From assembly GCA_964460075.1 (NCBI GenBank), contig CAYWPC010000025.1:1-26915 (forward strand): DNA of 26,915 bases, in the 5' to 3' direction. Within the stretch, counting starts at the first letter, position 1. Every line of letters begins with the position of its first letter. Source of the DNA: JAMBLL01 sp964460075 (GTDB taxonomy: Bacteria > Actinomycetota > Acidimicrobiia > Spongiisociales > UBA5794). Below the pieces are notes generated by a model. That model did no database searches. It worked only from the letters and a program-made list of their open reading frames with translations, and had not been told where the DNA came from. A program made the translations under genes and the position numbers. Below, in pieces: positions 15,913-23,570 of this stretch.

Positions 15913-17052
15913 ATGCAGACGGCAACGCTTGATCGAGACACTGCGATCGCTCATCTCGTTGGTGACGAGCCACCTGGCAACTTGCTCGCTGATGCCGCAC
16001 GGCTCCGCGACGAGGGACATGGCCACACCATCACGTATTCGCGAAAGGTGTTCGTACCCATCACGACGCTCTGCCGCGACACCTGTACCTACTGCACCTT
16101 TGTGAAGCCACCGGGCGCAGGTGGGCAGTATCTGACTCCCGACGACGTCCTTGCAATCGTCCGAGCCGGAGATGAACTGGATTGCACAGAGGCGTTGTTG
16201 ACGCTCGGCGACACGCCCGAGGCGAAATGGCCTCAAGCCAAGGAGTTCCTCAGCCGACAGGGGTGCGACACGACGATCGACTACGTCGTTGCAATGTCCG
16301 AGCTGATTCGCTCGGAGACCAGACTGCTCCCTCATGCCAACCCCGGCATCATGACTGCATCGGACATCGCTGCTCTCCGACCGACGAACGTATCGATGGG
16401 TCTGATGCTCGAGAACATCTCTGATCGCCTCACCGAACCAGGAATGCCCCATCACGCGTGTCCCGACAAGGTTCCCTCGGTTCGCATGGGGACGATCAGG
16501 CAAGCCGGCCGACAGTCGGTGCCTTTCACGTCCGGCATCCTCGTAGGTATCGGCGAGACCCCAGTAGAGATCGTCGACAGCCTGTTCGCTCTAGCCGATA
16601 TCCAGCGAGAGTACGGCCACATCCAAGAATGCATCATCCAGAACTTCCGGGCGAAGGCGGACACCCGGATGCGGTTCGCCCCAGAGCCGGAAATCCCGTA
16701 TTTCGTACGGGTCGTTGCCCTTGCGAGGGTGATCCTCGGCGCCGAGGCCAACGTTCAGGTGCCTCCGAACCTCACGGATGACTTCTCGGTATACATCCAA
16801 GCCGGCATCAACGACTGGGGAGGTGTCAGCCCCCTGACGATCGACTGGGTCAACCCCGAGGCGCCGTGGCCGCATCTCTCGAAGCTCGCAGCCGTGACAG
16901 AATCAGCCGGATTCGAATTGCGCCCACGACTGCCCGTCTATCCGGAGTACCTCTCCAGCACATGGATCGATAAAGGTCTGCTGTCGTCTGCCATCAAGCG
17001 CGCCACGGCCGACGGATTCGCAGATATCTCAGGTGTGGAGCAAAGCGCATGA
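15913..17052 (+). CDS. cofG: 7,8-didemethyl-8-hydroxy-5-deazariboflavin synthase subunit CofG
   Basis: A 379-residue radical SAM enzyme, half of FO synthase, which makes the deazaflavin chromophore of coenzyme F420 with CofH. The cluster motif CRDTCTYC gives Cys54, Cys58 and Cys61 (CxxxCxxC), preceded by SRKVFVPITTL. Other family blocks are ALLTLGDTPE, PHANPGIM, SMGLMLEN and QNFRAKADTRM. Many actinobacteria have both halves fused as FbiC; here they are separate, overlapping by ATGA (17049-17052), so still coupled. Confidence 0.95.
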   Translation: MQTATLDRDTAIAHLVGDEPPGNLLADAARLRDEGHGHTITYSRKVFVPITTLCRDTCTYCTFVKPPGAGGQYLTPDDVLAIVRAGDELDCTEALLTLGDTPEAKWPQAKEFLSRQGCDTTIDYVVAMSELIRSETRLLPHANPGIMTASDIAALRPTNVSMGLMLENISDRLTEPGMPHHACPDKVPSVRMGTIRQAGRQSVPFTSGILVGIGETPVEIVDSLFALADIQREYGHIQECIIQNFRAKADTRMRFAPEPEIPYFVRVVALARVILGAEANVQVPPNLTDDFSVYIQAGINDWGGVSPLTIDWVNPEAPWPHLSKLAAVTESAGFELRPRLPVYPEYLSSTWIDKGLLSSAIKRATADGFADISGVEQSA

Positions 17053-18920
17053 AGGCTGTGACCTTTCTACAACTTCGGCCAGCGAGCGAGGTCAACGAGA
17101 TATGGGCTTCGACTCGCAGAAAGGAAGGTTCACTGGTCGTCGAGGTCGAGGCACCGAGGCTCTCCGACATCGAGAACGCACAGCGTGGTGGGCTACTTCT
17201 TGGAAGCGGATCGACAGATATCGAAGCCCCCGCATACATCATCAAGCCTTCCGCCTCCGTGGCACTGCGGAAGCGTGGTGTCGCCGGTTGGCGAATCACG
17301 GTACTCGACGATGCCAATCGCATGGACGTTCTCGACGCTCTTGCGTTCACGCGGGCATCGTTCCTGAGGACATCGCGCAGCAAAGTTCTCGAGGCAGCAG
17401 ATCTCCTGTCTCTTCCTGGATGCGTGGCGGTGGTGTCGGTGTTCGTCGATACAGTGGAGGACGCCGTTGAGGCGGTCGGCAATGGTGCAAGAGACCTGTT
17501 GCTGAGAGACTGGGACACCGAGCGGATCGGACAGCTTCGGGATGCCCTCGGGATCGGACGACTCGTCGAGCGGACGGCGTTCCCCATCGATGTCGACTAT
17601 GACGTTGCAGCGGCATCGCTCGACGCCGGGGGATTCAGCGCATATCTCAACCAGATCGACGGCTCAGGCAGAGCGCGCCCAAGATCTCCGTGGGCTCCAG
17701 GGAGAGACGTAGACATACCCCAGCCTGACAGGCGGATCTCTGCGGCTTGGCCTGACGCTGCGTGGCGCGAAGCAGAGCGAGCGACTCTTGACGATGCATC
17801 TCTCGAGATACGACCGATTCTCGATCGAGCGCTCGCAGGCGTCGCTCCGACACGCGACGAGATCGAGATCTTGTTTGGCGCTCACGGCAGCGACGTCGAG
17901 TCGATCGCAGACGCCGCAGACGAATTGCGGCGCCGCGCCGTGGGTGACACGGTCACCTTCGTTGTGAACCGCAACATCAACTACACGAATCAGTGCTACT
18001 TCAAGTGCGGGTTCTGCGCGTTCAGCAAGGGTCCCAGGTCACTAGACCTACGGGGGGAGCCGTATCTCATGACCATCGAAGAGGTGGTAGAGCGATCGAG
18101 AGAAGCCTGGGGCCTCGGAGCGACCGAGGTGTGTCTCCAGGGCGGTATTCACCCGGAGTTCACCGGTCAGTTCTACATCGATCTTGTGGCGGCGATCAAG
18201 GCAGAGGTCCCTGGGATACACATTCACGGATATACACCCCTCGAGGTGTGGCAGGGAGCGGCATCGTCAGGGATCACCGTACGCGATCTGCTCCGGCAAC
18301 TGAAAGCCGCAGGCCTTGGGACACTTCCAGGTACTGCGGCAGAGATTCTCGACGACGACGTCAGGGTGACGCTGTGCCCTGACAAGATTCGCACCAGCCA
18401 GTGGGCTGAGGTCATGGTCACGGCCCACGAGATCGGACTCAAGACGACGTCGACGATCATGTTTGGTCACGTCGACGGCCCGAGGTCGTGGGCGAACCAT
18501 CTCGAGGTTCTCCGTGCGATCCAGCGACGAACCGGTGGGTTCACTGAATTCGTTCCACTGCCGTTCGTGCACATGGGCTCCCCGATCTGGTTGCGCGGTG
18601 AGGCGCGCCCTGGACCGACCTGGGACGAGGTGATCCTCATGCATGCTGTTGGGCGGATCGCCTTCTGTGGGCTGATCGACAACATCCAGGCGTCGTGGGT
18701 GAAACTGGGTCTTGAGGGCGCAGAGGCACTCCTACGATCCGGCTGCAACGACATGGGCGGCACGCTCATGGATGAATCGATTTCGAGGGCGGCCGGAGCA
18801 TCCCACGGAACAGGGGTGGGCGTCGCCGATCTCCTGGACGTGATTTCGGACCTTGACCGGCTGCCGGTACGACGGTCGACGACCTACGAGCCGATCGAGG
18901 TCGGCCTCACGATCGACTAA
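17049..18920 (+). CDS. cofH: FO synthase subunit CofH with a roughly 230-residue N-terminal extension
   Basis: A 623-residue radical SAM enzyme; typical CofH is about 370-400. The CofH part begins near residue 240 (EIRPILDRALAGVAPTRDEI) and contains VVNRNINYTNQCYFKCGFC with Cys316, Cys320 and Cys323, then CLQGGIHPEF, HIHGYTPLEV and SWVKLGLEGA, so the catalytic half is complete. It joins tyrosine-derived radical and the pyrimidine to begin FO. Residues 1-230 are not CofG. Their pattern (SLVVEVEAPRLSDIENA, AVVSVFVDTVEDAVEAV, NGARDLLLR) reminds me of the N-terminal part of archaeal-type 3-dehydroquinate synthase II, but this is a memory-level resemblance. ATG 17049 is set by the ATGA overlap with cofG and a GGAG about 9 nt upstream. 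Confidence 0.9.
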   Translation: MKAVTFLQLRPASEVNEIWASTRRKEGSLVVEVEAPRLSDIENAQRGGLLLGSGSTDIEAPAYIIKPSASVALRKRGVAGWRITVLDDANRMDVLDALAFTRASFLRTSRSKVLEAADLLSLPGCVAVVSVFVDTVEDAVEAVGNGARDLLLRDWDTERIGQLRDALGIGRLVERTAFPIDVDYDVAAASLDAGGFSAYLNQIDGSGRARPRSPWAPGRDVDIPQPDRRISAAWPDAAWREAERATLDDASLEIRPILDRALAGVAPTRDEIEILFGAHGSDVESIADAADELRRRAVGDTVTFVVNRNINYTNQCYFKCGFCAFSKGPRSLDLRGEPYLMTIEEVVERSREAWGLGATEVCLQGGIHPEFTGQFYIDLVAAIKAEVPGIHIHGYTPLEVWQGAASSGITVRDLLRQLKAAGLGTLPGTAAEILDDDVRVTLCPDKIRTSQWAEVMVTAHEIGLKTTSTIMFGHVDGPRSWANHLEVLRAIQRRTGGFTEFVPLPFVHMGSPIWLRGEARPGPTWDEVILMHAVGRIAFCGLIDNIQASWVKLGLEGAEALLRSGCNDMGGTLMDESISRAAGASHGTGVGVADLLDVISDLDRLPVRRSTTYEPIEVGLTID

Positions 18921-18964
18921 CAGCAGGGCAGCGCCGGATCGACGTTGTCGCATGCTGAGGGAAG

Positions 18965-18970
18965 TACCCT
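18965..18970 (+). promoter_or_regulatory. Leaderless -10 element for the tetR-trmD unit
   Basis: TACCCT, then tgcgcc, then ATG 18977. As tetR overlaps trmD, this promoter probably also drives trmD. Confidence 0.55.
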
Positions 18971-18976
18971 TGCGCC

Positions 18977-19576
18977 ATGGCACAACGGTCCACAAGCGCT
19001 GCCGCTCGTACTGCGATGCTCGATGCCGCGAGAGGGCTCATTGCAGAACTCGGATATTCGGAACTCTCCCACTCGGACATCACAGCCGCAGTTGGGATAG
19101 GTCGCACAACGTTCTACGAGCATTTCACATCAAAGGAAGACTTGCTCGTTGCGCTGGTTCAACGTGACCTCCCTCCTATGACCGAAGACATTCGCCAAGC
19201 CGTCGACTCAGAGCTACCGCCCGATGAACGATTGGCGGAATTGGCGTATCACATGGTCCGATTCGTCGGCACAGATCACCTAGGGTTGATCCTCCACACC
19301 GAAGTCCCGCGGCTCAGTCCAGACGCGCAGCAAGCGATCCAGGTGGCCCATGAGAGCCTGGCCTCGGAATTCGCAATCGTGTATCGCAAGGGAGTCGCCT
19401 CAGGCGTGTTTCGCGAGATGCCTCCACGGCTGGCCGGCCGGATGATGGAGCAGATCATCATGACCGGAGGCAAGGTGGTGATGGAGTCGGCTGATCCGAG
19501 CAGAGAGGTCGATACGATTGCGCATCACACGGCCCTGTTGCTCGTGGCAGCGATGCGGCCGGAAGCCGTTCGATGA
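18977..19576 (+). CDS. TetR family transcriptional regulator
   Basis: A 199-residue regulator. The N-terminal helix-turn-helix is clear: ARTAMLDAARGLIAELGYSELSHSDITAAVGIGRTTFYEHFTSKEDLLVAL (about 10-60). The C-terminal ligand and dimer domain (60-199) is not diagnostic. Its stop overlaps the trmD ATG (ATGA 19573-19576), so it is translationally coupled to a tRNA-methyltransferase gene, an unusual partner. Target and ligand are unknown; TetR genes often control themselves or a divergent neighbour, yet the upstream neighbour cofH points the same way. Confidence 0.9.
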   Translation: MAQRSTSAAARTAMLDAARGLIAELGYSELSHSDITAAVGIGRTTFYEHFTSKEDLLVALVQRDLPPMTEDIRQAVDSELPPDERLAELAYHMVRFVGTDHLGLILHTEVPRLSPDAQQAIQVAHESLASEFAIVYRKGVASGVFREMPPRLAGRMMEQIIMTGGKVVMESADPSREVDTIAHHTALLLVAAMRPEAVR

Positions 19577-20262
19577 CTTCGATGCGAATCAACGTCGTCA
19601 CGCTATTTCCCGAATACTTCGCATCACCGTTGCGTGTGTCTCTCGTGGGAAAGGCAGTCGAAGGTGGGCATCTCGACGTTCGTTTTCACGACCCCCGAAT
19701 CCATGGCAAAGGGGCGCACCGCCAGGTAGACGATGCTCCGTTCGGTGGGGGGGCAGGGATGGTGATGATGGTCGAGCCGCTGGCGAGGACGCTCGAGCCC
19801 CTTGCAGACACGCACCGAATCTACTTGACGCCTGCTGGTCAACAGCTGAGCCAGGCGACTCTCGACCGTCTCGCGGAGATGTCGGAGTTAACGCTCGTGT
19901 GCGGACGGTACGAAGGCGTGGACGAGCGTGTTATCGAGCACTTCATCGATGAAGAGATCTCCCTCGGAGACTTCGTACTTCTCGGAGGTGAGGTTGCTGC
20001 AGCGGCGATTATCGAAGGTGTTGCACGCCTACTGCCCGGTGTCGTCGGCAACCCCGTGTCGACTGAGACAGAGAGCTTCCGCGCCGCAGAACTCGAGGAG
20101 CCCCAGTACACGAGGCCCGCGAAGTTCAGGGGATGGCCGGTTCCCGATGTTCTTCTCTCTGGAGATCACGGAGCGATCGATGCGTGGCGGGCCTCGCAAC
20201 GACGCAGAAGGACGATGGAGCGCAGACCGGACCTCATCGAAGGCGAAGACACCCATCAATAG
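19573..20262 (+). CDS. trmD: tRNA (guanine-N1)-methyltransferase TrmD
   Basis: A 229-residue enzyme methylating G37 of tRNAs next to the anticodon, with S-adenosylmethionine in a trefoil-knot site. Family blocks are all present: INVVTLFPEYF, VDDAPFGGGAGMVM, LVCGRYEGVDERV, SLGDFVLLGGEVAA, RLLPGVVGN and PQYTRPAKFRGWPVPDVLLSG. Start is ATG 19573 overlapping tetR, or ATG 19582 (MRINVV), which would match the commonest family N-terminus. rplS follows after 60 bp. Normally trmD follows rimM. Confidence 0.96.
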   Translation: MTSMRINVVTLFPEYFASPLRVSLVGKAVEGGHLDVRFHDPRIHGKGAHRQVDDAPFGGGAGMVMMVEPLARTLEPLADTHRIYLTPAGQQLSQATLDRLAEMSELTLVCGRYEGVDERVIEHFIDEEISLGDFVLLGGEVAAAAIIEGVARLLPGVVGNPVSTETESFRAAELEEPQYTRPAKFRGWPVPDVLLSGDHGAIDAWRASQRRRRTMERRPDLIEGEDTHQ

Positions 20263-20276
20263 TCACCGCAGCTGTG

Positions 20277-20317
20277 TAGAATCTTAAGCCCTACCACCGC
20301 ATGTTCTTGTTCGGAGG
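20277..20317 (+). promoter_or_regulatory. Putative rplS promoter -10 and ribosome binding site
   Basis: TAGAAT (20277-20282, five of six matches to TATAAT) lies in the trmD-rplS gap; a GGAGG (20313-20317) follows, 5 nt before GTG 20323. If real, the transcript has a leader of about 34 nt. No good -35 was seen. Confidence 0.4.
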
Positions 20318-20322
20318 ATCCC

Positions 20323-20670
20323 GTGAATACGATCGAAGAGATCGAGGCGTCACAGCTGCGCGACGACATCCCGGACTTCGGTCCCGGCGACACTGTCCGC
20401 GTTCAGGTGCGTGTCATTGAAGGCAACAGGGAGCGTGTCCAGGTCTACGAAGGCGTGGTCATAGCTCGTAACGGCGGAAGCGGCGCTCGAGCCACGTTCA
20501 CCGTTCGCAAGCTGAGTTTTGGTGTTGGAGTGGAGCGAATCTTCCCTCTACACGCTCCGATCATCCAGGAGATCGAGGTCATTCGTCGCGGGGATGTCAG
20601 ACGGGCGAAGTTGTACTACTTGCGTGATCGCGTTGGCAAGGCAGCCAAGATCAAGGAGAAGCGGGACTAG
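20323..20670 (+). CDS. rplS: 50S ribosomal protein L19
   Basis: A 115-residue ribosomal protein at the subunit interface. Family blocks: FGPGDTVRVQVRVIEGNRERVQVYEGVVIAR, ARATFTVRKLSFGVGVERIFPLHAPIIQEIEVIRRGDVRRAKLYYLRDRVGKAAKIKEKR. Length is normal. The GTG start is set by GGAGG 5 nt upstream. The glycosylase gene follows 25 nt later. Confidence 0.97.
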   Translation: MNTIEEIEASQLRDDIPDFGPGDTVRVQVRVIEGNRERVQVYEGVVIARNGGSGARATFTVRKLSFGVGVERIFPLHAPIIQEIEVIRRGDVRRAKLYYLRDRVGKAAKIKEKRD

Positions 20671-20695
20671 CGTCCTGCTACGACGTCGCTGAGCT

Positions 20696-21349
20696 GTGCA
20701 CGTCACAGCGCAGGCGTTCGTGCTCGCCGAGCGCCACGAGCTATTTTCAGCCTTACTCGAACGCAACGGCCATCCACCATCTTGGCGTCGCCCTGCCTCG
20801 TTCGGAACTCTCGTGCGGCTCGTCCTTGAGCAACAAGTCTCCCTCACCTCCGCCACGGCCACCTACCTACGGCTCACAGACCACATCGGTGATCCGGCAC
20901 CCGAGGTGTTCCTCGGCCTGAGCGATGTCGATCTGCGTCGTATTGGTTTCTCCAGGCAGAAGTCGCGATACGGTCGTGGCATTGCGGAGCGGATGATCGA
21001 CGGTTCGTTGAATCTCTCGAGGGTGGTCTCGGTCGGTCTCGTAGGGAGGGATGAACTTCTCGCCGTGCCTGGCGTCGGTCCATGGACGGTTGCCTGTTTC
21101 GAACTGTTCGTCTCTGGTCTTCCAGATGTTTGGCCCACAGGGGATCGTGCACTGTACGTCTCGATGGCCAGGAATCTAGAACTCGACGATGTTCCGGACA
21201 GAGCGACGTGCGATGCTATTGCGTCTCAGTGGGCCCCGTATCGATCTACCGCGGCACGCATGCTCTGGCACGACTACCTCGGTGGCTCGAGCTATGTTCT
21301 CGGACCTGACACGGGATTCATCGACGAGGCCGGTATGGTTTCGACGTGA
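20696..21349 (+). CDS. HhH-GPD DNA glycosylase (AlkA / 3-methyladenine glycosylase II type)
   Basis: A 217-residue base-excision repair enzyme. LVRLVLEQQVSLTSATATYLRL is the start of the glycosylase core, QKSRYGRGIAERM follows, the helix-hairpin-helix is LLAVPGVGPWTVACFELF, and the catalytic Asp150 sits in PTGDRAL. SQWAPYRSTAARMLWHDYL closes the fold. No iron-sulfur cysteines at the end, as in AlkA and unlike EndoIII or MutY. GTG 20696 is the first start after an in-frame TGA at 20690; no ribosome site or -10 at the usual place, so it is probably read from the rplS transcript. The stop shares GTGA with lepB. Which lesion it removes is not known. Confidence 0.87.
   Translation: MHVTAQAFVLAERHELFSALLERNGHPPSWRRPASFGTLVRLVLEQQVSLTSATATYLRLTDHIGDPAPEVFLGLSDVDLRRIGFSRQKSRYGRGIAERMIDGSLNLSRVVSVGLVGRDELLAVPGVGPWTVACFELFVSGLPDVWPTGDRALYVSMARNLELDDVPDRATCDAIASQWAPYRSTAARMLWHDYLGGSSYVLGPDTGFIDEAGMVST
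21334..21339 (+). promoter_or_regulatory. Leaderless -10 element for lepB, inside the glycosylase gene
   Basis: TATGGT, then ttcgac, then GTG 21346. It lies within the last codons of the preceding gene, so lepB could have its own leaderless transcript besides read-through. Confidence 0.45.
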
Positions 21350-22020
21350 CACAGGAATACGAAATCATTTTCTCCGACGTTCCAGACGAATATGTCGGAG
21401 CACAACCTCCATCAGCTGGCAAGAAGGCCAAGAAGGAATTGCCGTTCTGGCTGGAACTTCCGTTGCTCGTCGGTATTGCTCTGCTCGTCGCTGTCATCAT
21501 CAAGACGTTCCTCTTCCAAGCGTTCTACATCCCGTCGTCTTCTATGGAGGACACCCTCCAAATCAATGACAGGGTGCTTGTCAACAAGGTCGTGTACAAG
21601 ATCGGAGATATCTCACGCGGTGACGTGATCGTCCTCGATGATCCGAGACCAGGTTTCGAGCAGGCGCCCGAGGACGCGTTTGCTAGTGCTACAAGGAATC
21701 TGCTCGAGTCCGTTGGGCTTTCAACGCCCCAATCCGAGTTCATCAAGCGTGTCATCGGATTGCCAGGTGACGTCATACGAGCGAGTGACGGAGAGTTACT
21801 CGTCAACGGCGTCGTTCAAGTTGAGCCGTATCGAAAGCATCCCGAGCAGCCCATTCCCGACTTTGGGCCGATCATTGTGCCAGACGGCAAACTCTTCGTG
21901 ATGGGAGACAATCGAAGCGAGAGCCAGGACTCGCGGTACTTCGGTCCCATTCCCATGGAGGACGTTGTGGGCCAAGCGTTCGTCATCATCTGGCCACCGA
22001 GCCGCTGGGGCGGACTCTAG
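21346..22020 (+). CDS. lepB: Signal peptidase I
   Basis: A 224-residue membrane serine protease that removes signal peptides. A cytoplasmic N-terminus with a Lys-rich stretch (GKKAKKE) leads to one membrane helix (LPLLVGIALLVAVIIKTFLF, about 38-57), then the catalytic box IPSSSMEDTL with Ser66, the FIKRVIGLPGD box with Lys134, and VMGDNRSESQDSRYFGPI. An insert of about 25 residues lies between the two boxes (PGFEQAPEDAFASATRNLLESVG). GTG 21346 overlaps the glycosylase stop by 4 nt. The order rplS-lepB is ancestral; rnhB, usual after lepB, is missing. Confidence 0.95.
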   Translation: MTQEYEIIFSDVPDEYVGAQPPSAGKKAKKELPFWLELPLLVGIALLVAVIIKTFLFQAFYIPSSSMEDTLQINDRVLVNKVVYKIGDISRGDVIVLDDPRPGFEQAPEDAFASATRNLLESVGLSTPQSEFIKRVIGLPGDVIRASDGELLVNGVVQVEPYRKHPEQPIPDFGPIIVPDGKLFVMGDNRSESQDSRYFGPIPMEDVVGQAFVIIWPPSRWGGL

Positions 22021-22046
22021 CGCGCAGGCCTGTCACAGCCGACCAG

Positions 22047-22052
22047 TACGGT
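22047..22052 (+). promoter_or_regulatory. Leaderless -10 element for yraN
   Basis: TACGGT, then tgttgt, then GTG 22059. It lies in the 38-nt gap after lepB. Confidence 0.5.
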
Positions 22053-22058
22053 TGTTGT

Positions 22059-22388
22059 GTGGCTGTTGCGCACGATATCGGGTCCTTGGGGGAGCAGCTT
22101 GCGCTGCGTTTCCTGATGGACCGCGGATTCTCCCTCGTGGAGCGGAACGTGTTCGTCGACGGCTACGAACTCGACATCGTCGTAGTTCGGGACGCAACGG
22201 TCGTAGCGGTCGAGGTCAAGACGACCACACGGGCTGGAGACCCCGTTGAGGCGGTCAACGATTCGAAGGCTTCGTACCTGCTGCGTGCCGTCAGCGCATA
22301 TCGCCTCGCGGTGCACCGCATCGATGTGGTGGGAGTCACCCTCGGCATGCACGGTGCAACGATTCGGTGGCTGAAAGGTGCGCTGTAG
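22059..22388 (+). CDS. yraN: YraN / UPF0102 nuclease-fold protein
   Basis: A 109-residue protein of the UPF0102 family, which has a PD-(D/E)XK (Holliday-junction-resolvase-like) fold. Visible: HDIGSLGEQLALRFLMDRGFSLVERN, then ELDIVVVRD, then VVAVEVKTTTRAGDPVEAV, giving E/D-ExK active-site residues; the second block normally reads GEIDLI. Length is slightly short (usually 115-125). Function is unproven; it nearly always sits near lepB, rnhB, comM and dprA, as here. The GTG start agrees with the -10 spacing. Confidence 0.88.
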   Translation: MAVAHDIGSLGEQLALRFLMDRGFSLVERNVFVDGYELDIVVVRDATVVAVEVKTTTRAGDPVEAVNDSKASYLLRAVSAYRLAVHRIDVVGVTLGMHGATIRWLKGAL

Positions 22389-22398
22389 GAGCTAGCCG

Positions 22399-22656
22399 TC
22401 AGGAACCCTGGCGGTGGTAGCCGAGACGTCGCCGCTCCTTGTACCAGCAGCCGCGGTGCCAGTGCCGCCGCAGATCTGGCGCCTCCAGGGGAACGATCAC
22501 GAGATGTCCCACACCGGGCTCGATAGAGCTGACGCATCCAGGGCATGCATATGTCTTGTTCGCTTGGTACGGCTGGATCGGGTGCACCACCTGGTCGTCG
22601 AGAGCGGTGAGGTCCGCGGGGAAGCCCTCAGGTGTCGTGAGATGGTGTGACGTCAT
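22399..22656 (-). CDS. Conserved actinobacterial zinc-ribbon-like small protein
   Basis: An 85-residue protein starting MTSHHLTTPEGF. The core is YQANKTYACPGCVSSI, PGVGHLVIVPLE, then RRHWHRGCW, so CxxC plus H/C ligands that could bind one zinc. I know this pattern (KTYRCPGC ... HVVVWP ... RRHWHxxCW) from small conserved proteins of many actinobacteria, often named ATP/GTP-binding protein without evidence. The start is set by TACCAT 7 nt upstream; a longer reading to 22749 would run into the hydratase promoter. It converges on yraN (10-nt gap) and diverges from the hydratase gene. Confidence 0.8.
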   Translation of the reverse strand: MTSHHLTTPEGFPADLTALDDQVVHPIQPYQANKTYACPGCVSSIEPGVGHLVIVPLEAPDLRRHWHRGCWYKERRRLGYHRQGS

Positions 22657-22663
22657 GGTCGCG

Positions 22664-22669
22664 ATGGTA
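22664..22669 (-). promoter_or_regulatory. Leaderless -10 element for the zinc-ribbon protein
   Basis: TACCAT on the minus strand, then cgcgacc (7 nt), then ATG 22656. Confidence 0.5.
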
Positions 22670-22713
22670 GGGATGCACACCGTGAATCGAGCCGACCTGG
22701 TGCAACGTTCGAG

Positions 22714-22719
22714 TAGCCT
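22714..22719 (+). promoter_or_regulatory. Leaderless -10 element for the enoyl-CoA hydratase gene
   Basis: TAGCCT, then ggcgacc (7 nt), then ATG 22727. This selects the start among several in-frame upstream codons. Confidence 0.55.
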
Positions 22720-22726
22720 GGCGACC

Positions 22727-23506
22727 ATGCCCGCATTCCTCACCATCACAGACGATCACACGGTACGGACCGTGACGATGTCGAACCCTGGCCGAAAGAA
22801 CGCTGTACCAGCAGCGTCGTGGCATGAGCCTGCAGAAGTCTTCGAAGCCTTTGAGGCATCGGATCAGCGAGTGCTAGTTCTTCGCGGAGCGAATGGGGAT
22901 TTCTGTGCAGGCGCCGACATGAGCAATGCCTCATTGGATGCCCCCAGTGCTGCGGAGACCGCGACGCGCATGCGTGTCGTGACGAGGGCCGCATTGGCCC
23001 TGCATCGGATCACTAAGCCTACGATCGCCGCAGTCGATGGTGTTGCGGTTGGTGCCGGCATGAACCTGGCACTGGGATGTGACATCGTGGTGGCTACCGA
23101 TCGGGCCCGTTTCTCTGCGATCTTCGTGAGACGTGGAGTCACCATGGACTTCGGGGGAACCTGGCTACTGCCGCGCCTCGTCGGTTTGGCTCGTGCCCGC
23201 GACCTCGCCCTGACGGGTCGTGTCGTTGGAGCCTCTGAGGCGCTCGAAATTGGATTGGTGAGCTCAGTCGTTGCGGTCGGAGCGCTCGATGAGACCGTCG
23301 GTAGCCTCGCCGAGGAACTGGCAAAGGGTGCGCCACTGGCGCAGGCGATCATCAAAAGGGCCCTCGACCGGTCGTCGTCGATGTCATTCGAGCAAGCACT
23401 CGCGTTTGAGGAACATGCTCAGGCGATTCTCCTCGCGTCGGAGGATCTTGCAGAGGGTGCGGCTGCGTTCGTCGAGAAGCGAGACCCTGTGTTCAAGGGC
23501 CGTTGA
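22727..23506 (+). CDS. Enoyl-CoA hydratase/isomerase family protein
   Basis: A 259-residue crotonase-fold enzyme. The oxyanion-hole blocks are visible: VLVLRGANGDFCAGADMS and PTIAAVDGVAVGAGMNLALGCDIVVATDRARF. In the usual place of the first catalytic Glu (GAGxxLALxCD region) it reads GAGMNLAL, and the second region reads GVTMDFGGTWLLPRLVG, with Asp rather than Glu; such forms occur in PaaG/isomerase-like members, so hydration is not assured. C-terminal helices (LAEELAKGAPLAQAIIKRAL) are normal. Substrate unknown. It lies just upstream of the merR-thioesterase operon, perhaps in the same acyl-CoA metabolism. Confidence 0.9.
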   Translation: MPAFLTITDDHTVRTVTMSNPGRKNAVPAASWHEPAEVFEAFEASDQRVLVLRGANGDFCAGADMSNASLDAPSAAETATRMRVVTRAALALHRITKPTIAAVDGVAVGAGMNLALGCDIVVATDRARFSAIFVRRGVTMDFGGTWLLPRLVGLARARDLALTGRVVGASEALEIGLVSSVVAVGALDETVGSLAEELAKGAPLAQAIIKRALDRSSSMSFEQALAFEEHAQAILLASEDLAEGAAAFVEKRDPVFKGR

Positions 23507-23570
23507 ACCTGTGACGTCTGATTGCGGGCCGCTCGCACGCACACATCGAGGCCGGTTCTCCGACAGCTAG

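Noticed and set aside
873..18976. The whole inserted block as a prophage, integrative element or defence island
   Set aside because: No integrase, phage, conjugation, toxin or nuclease-helicase genes apart from one 13E12-type HNH protein; no tRNA or direct repeats at the ends; most genes are metabolic or envelope functions with the same start signals as the core genes.
22439..22726. In-frame N-terminal extension of the enoyl-CoA hydratase
   Set aside because: It lies opposite the zinc-ribbon gene and upstream of the -10; crotonase family N-termini begin at ATG 22727.
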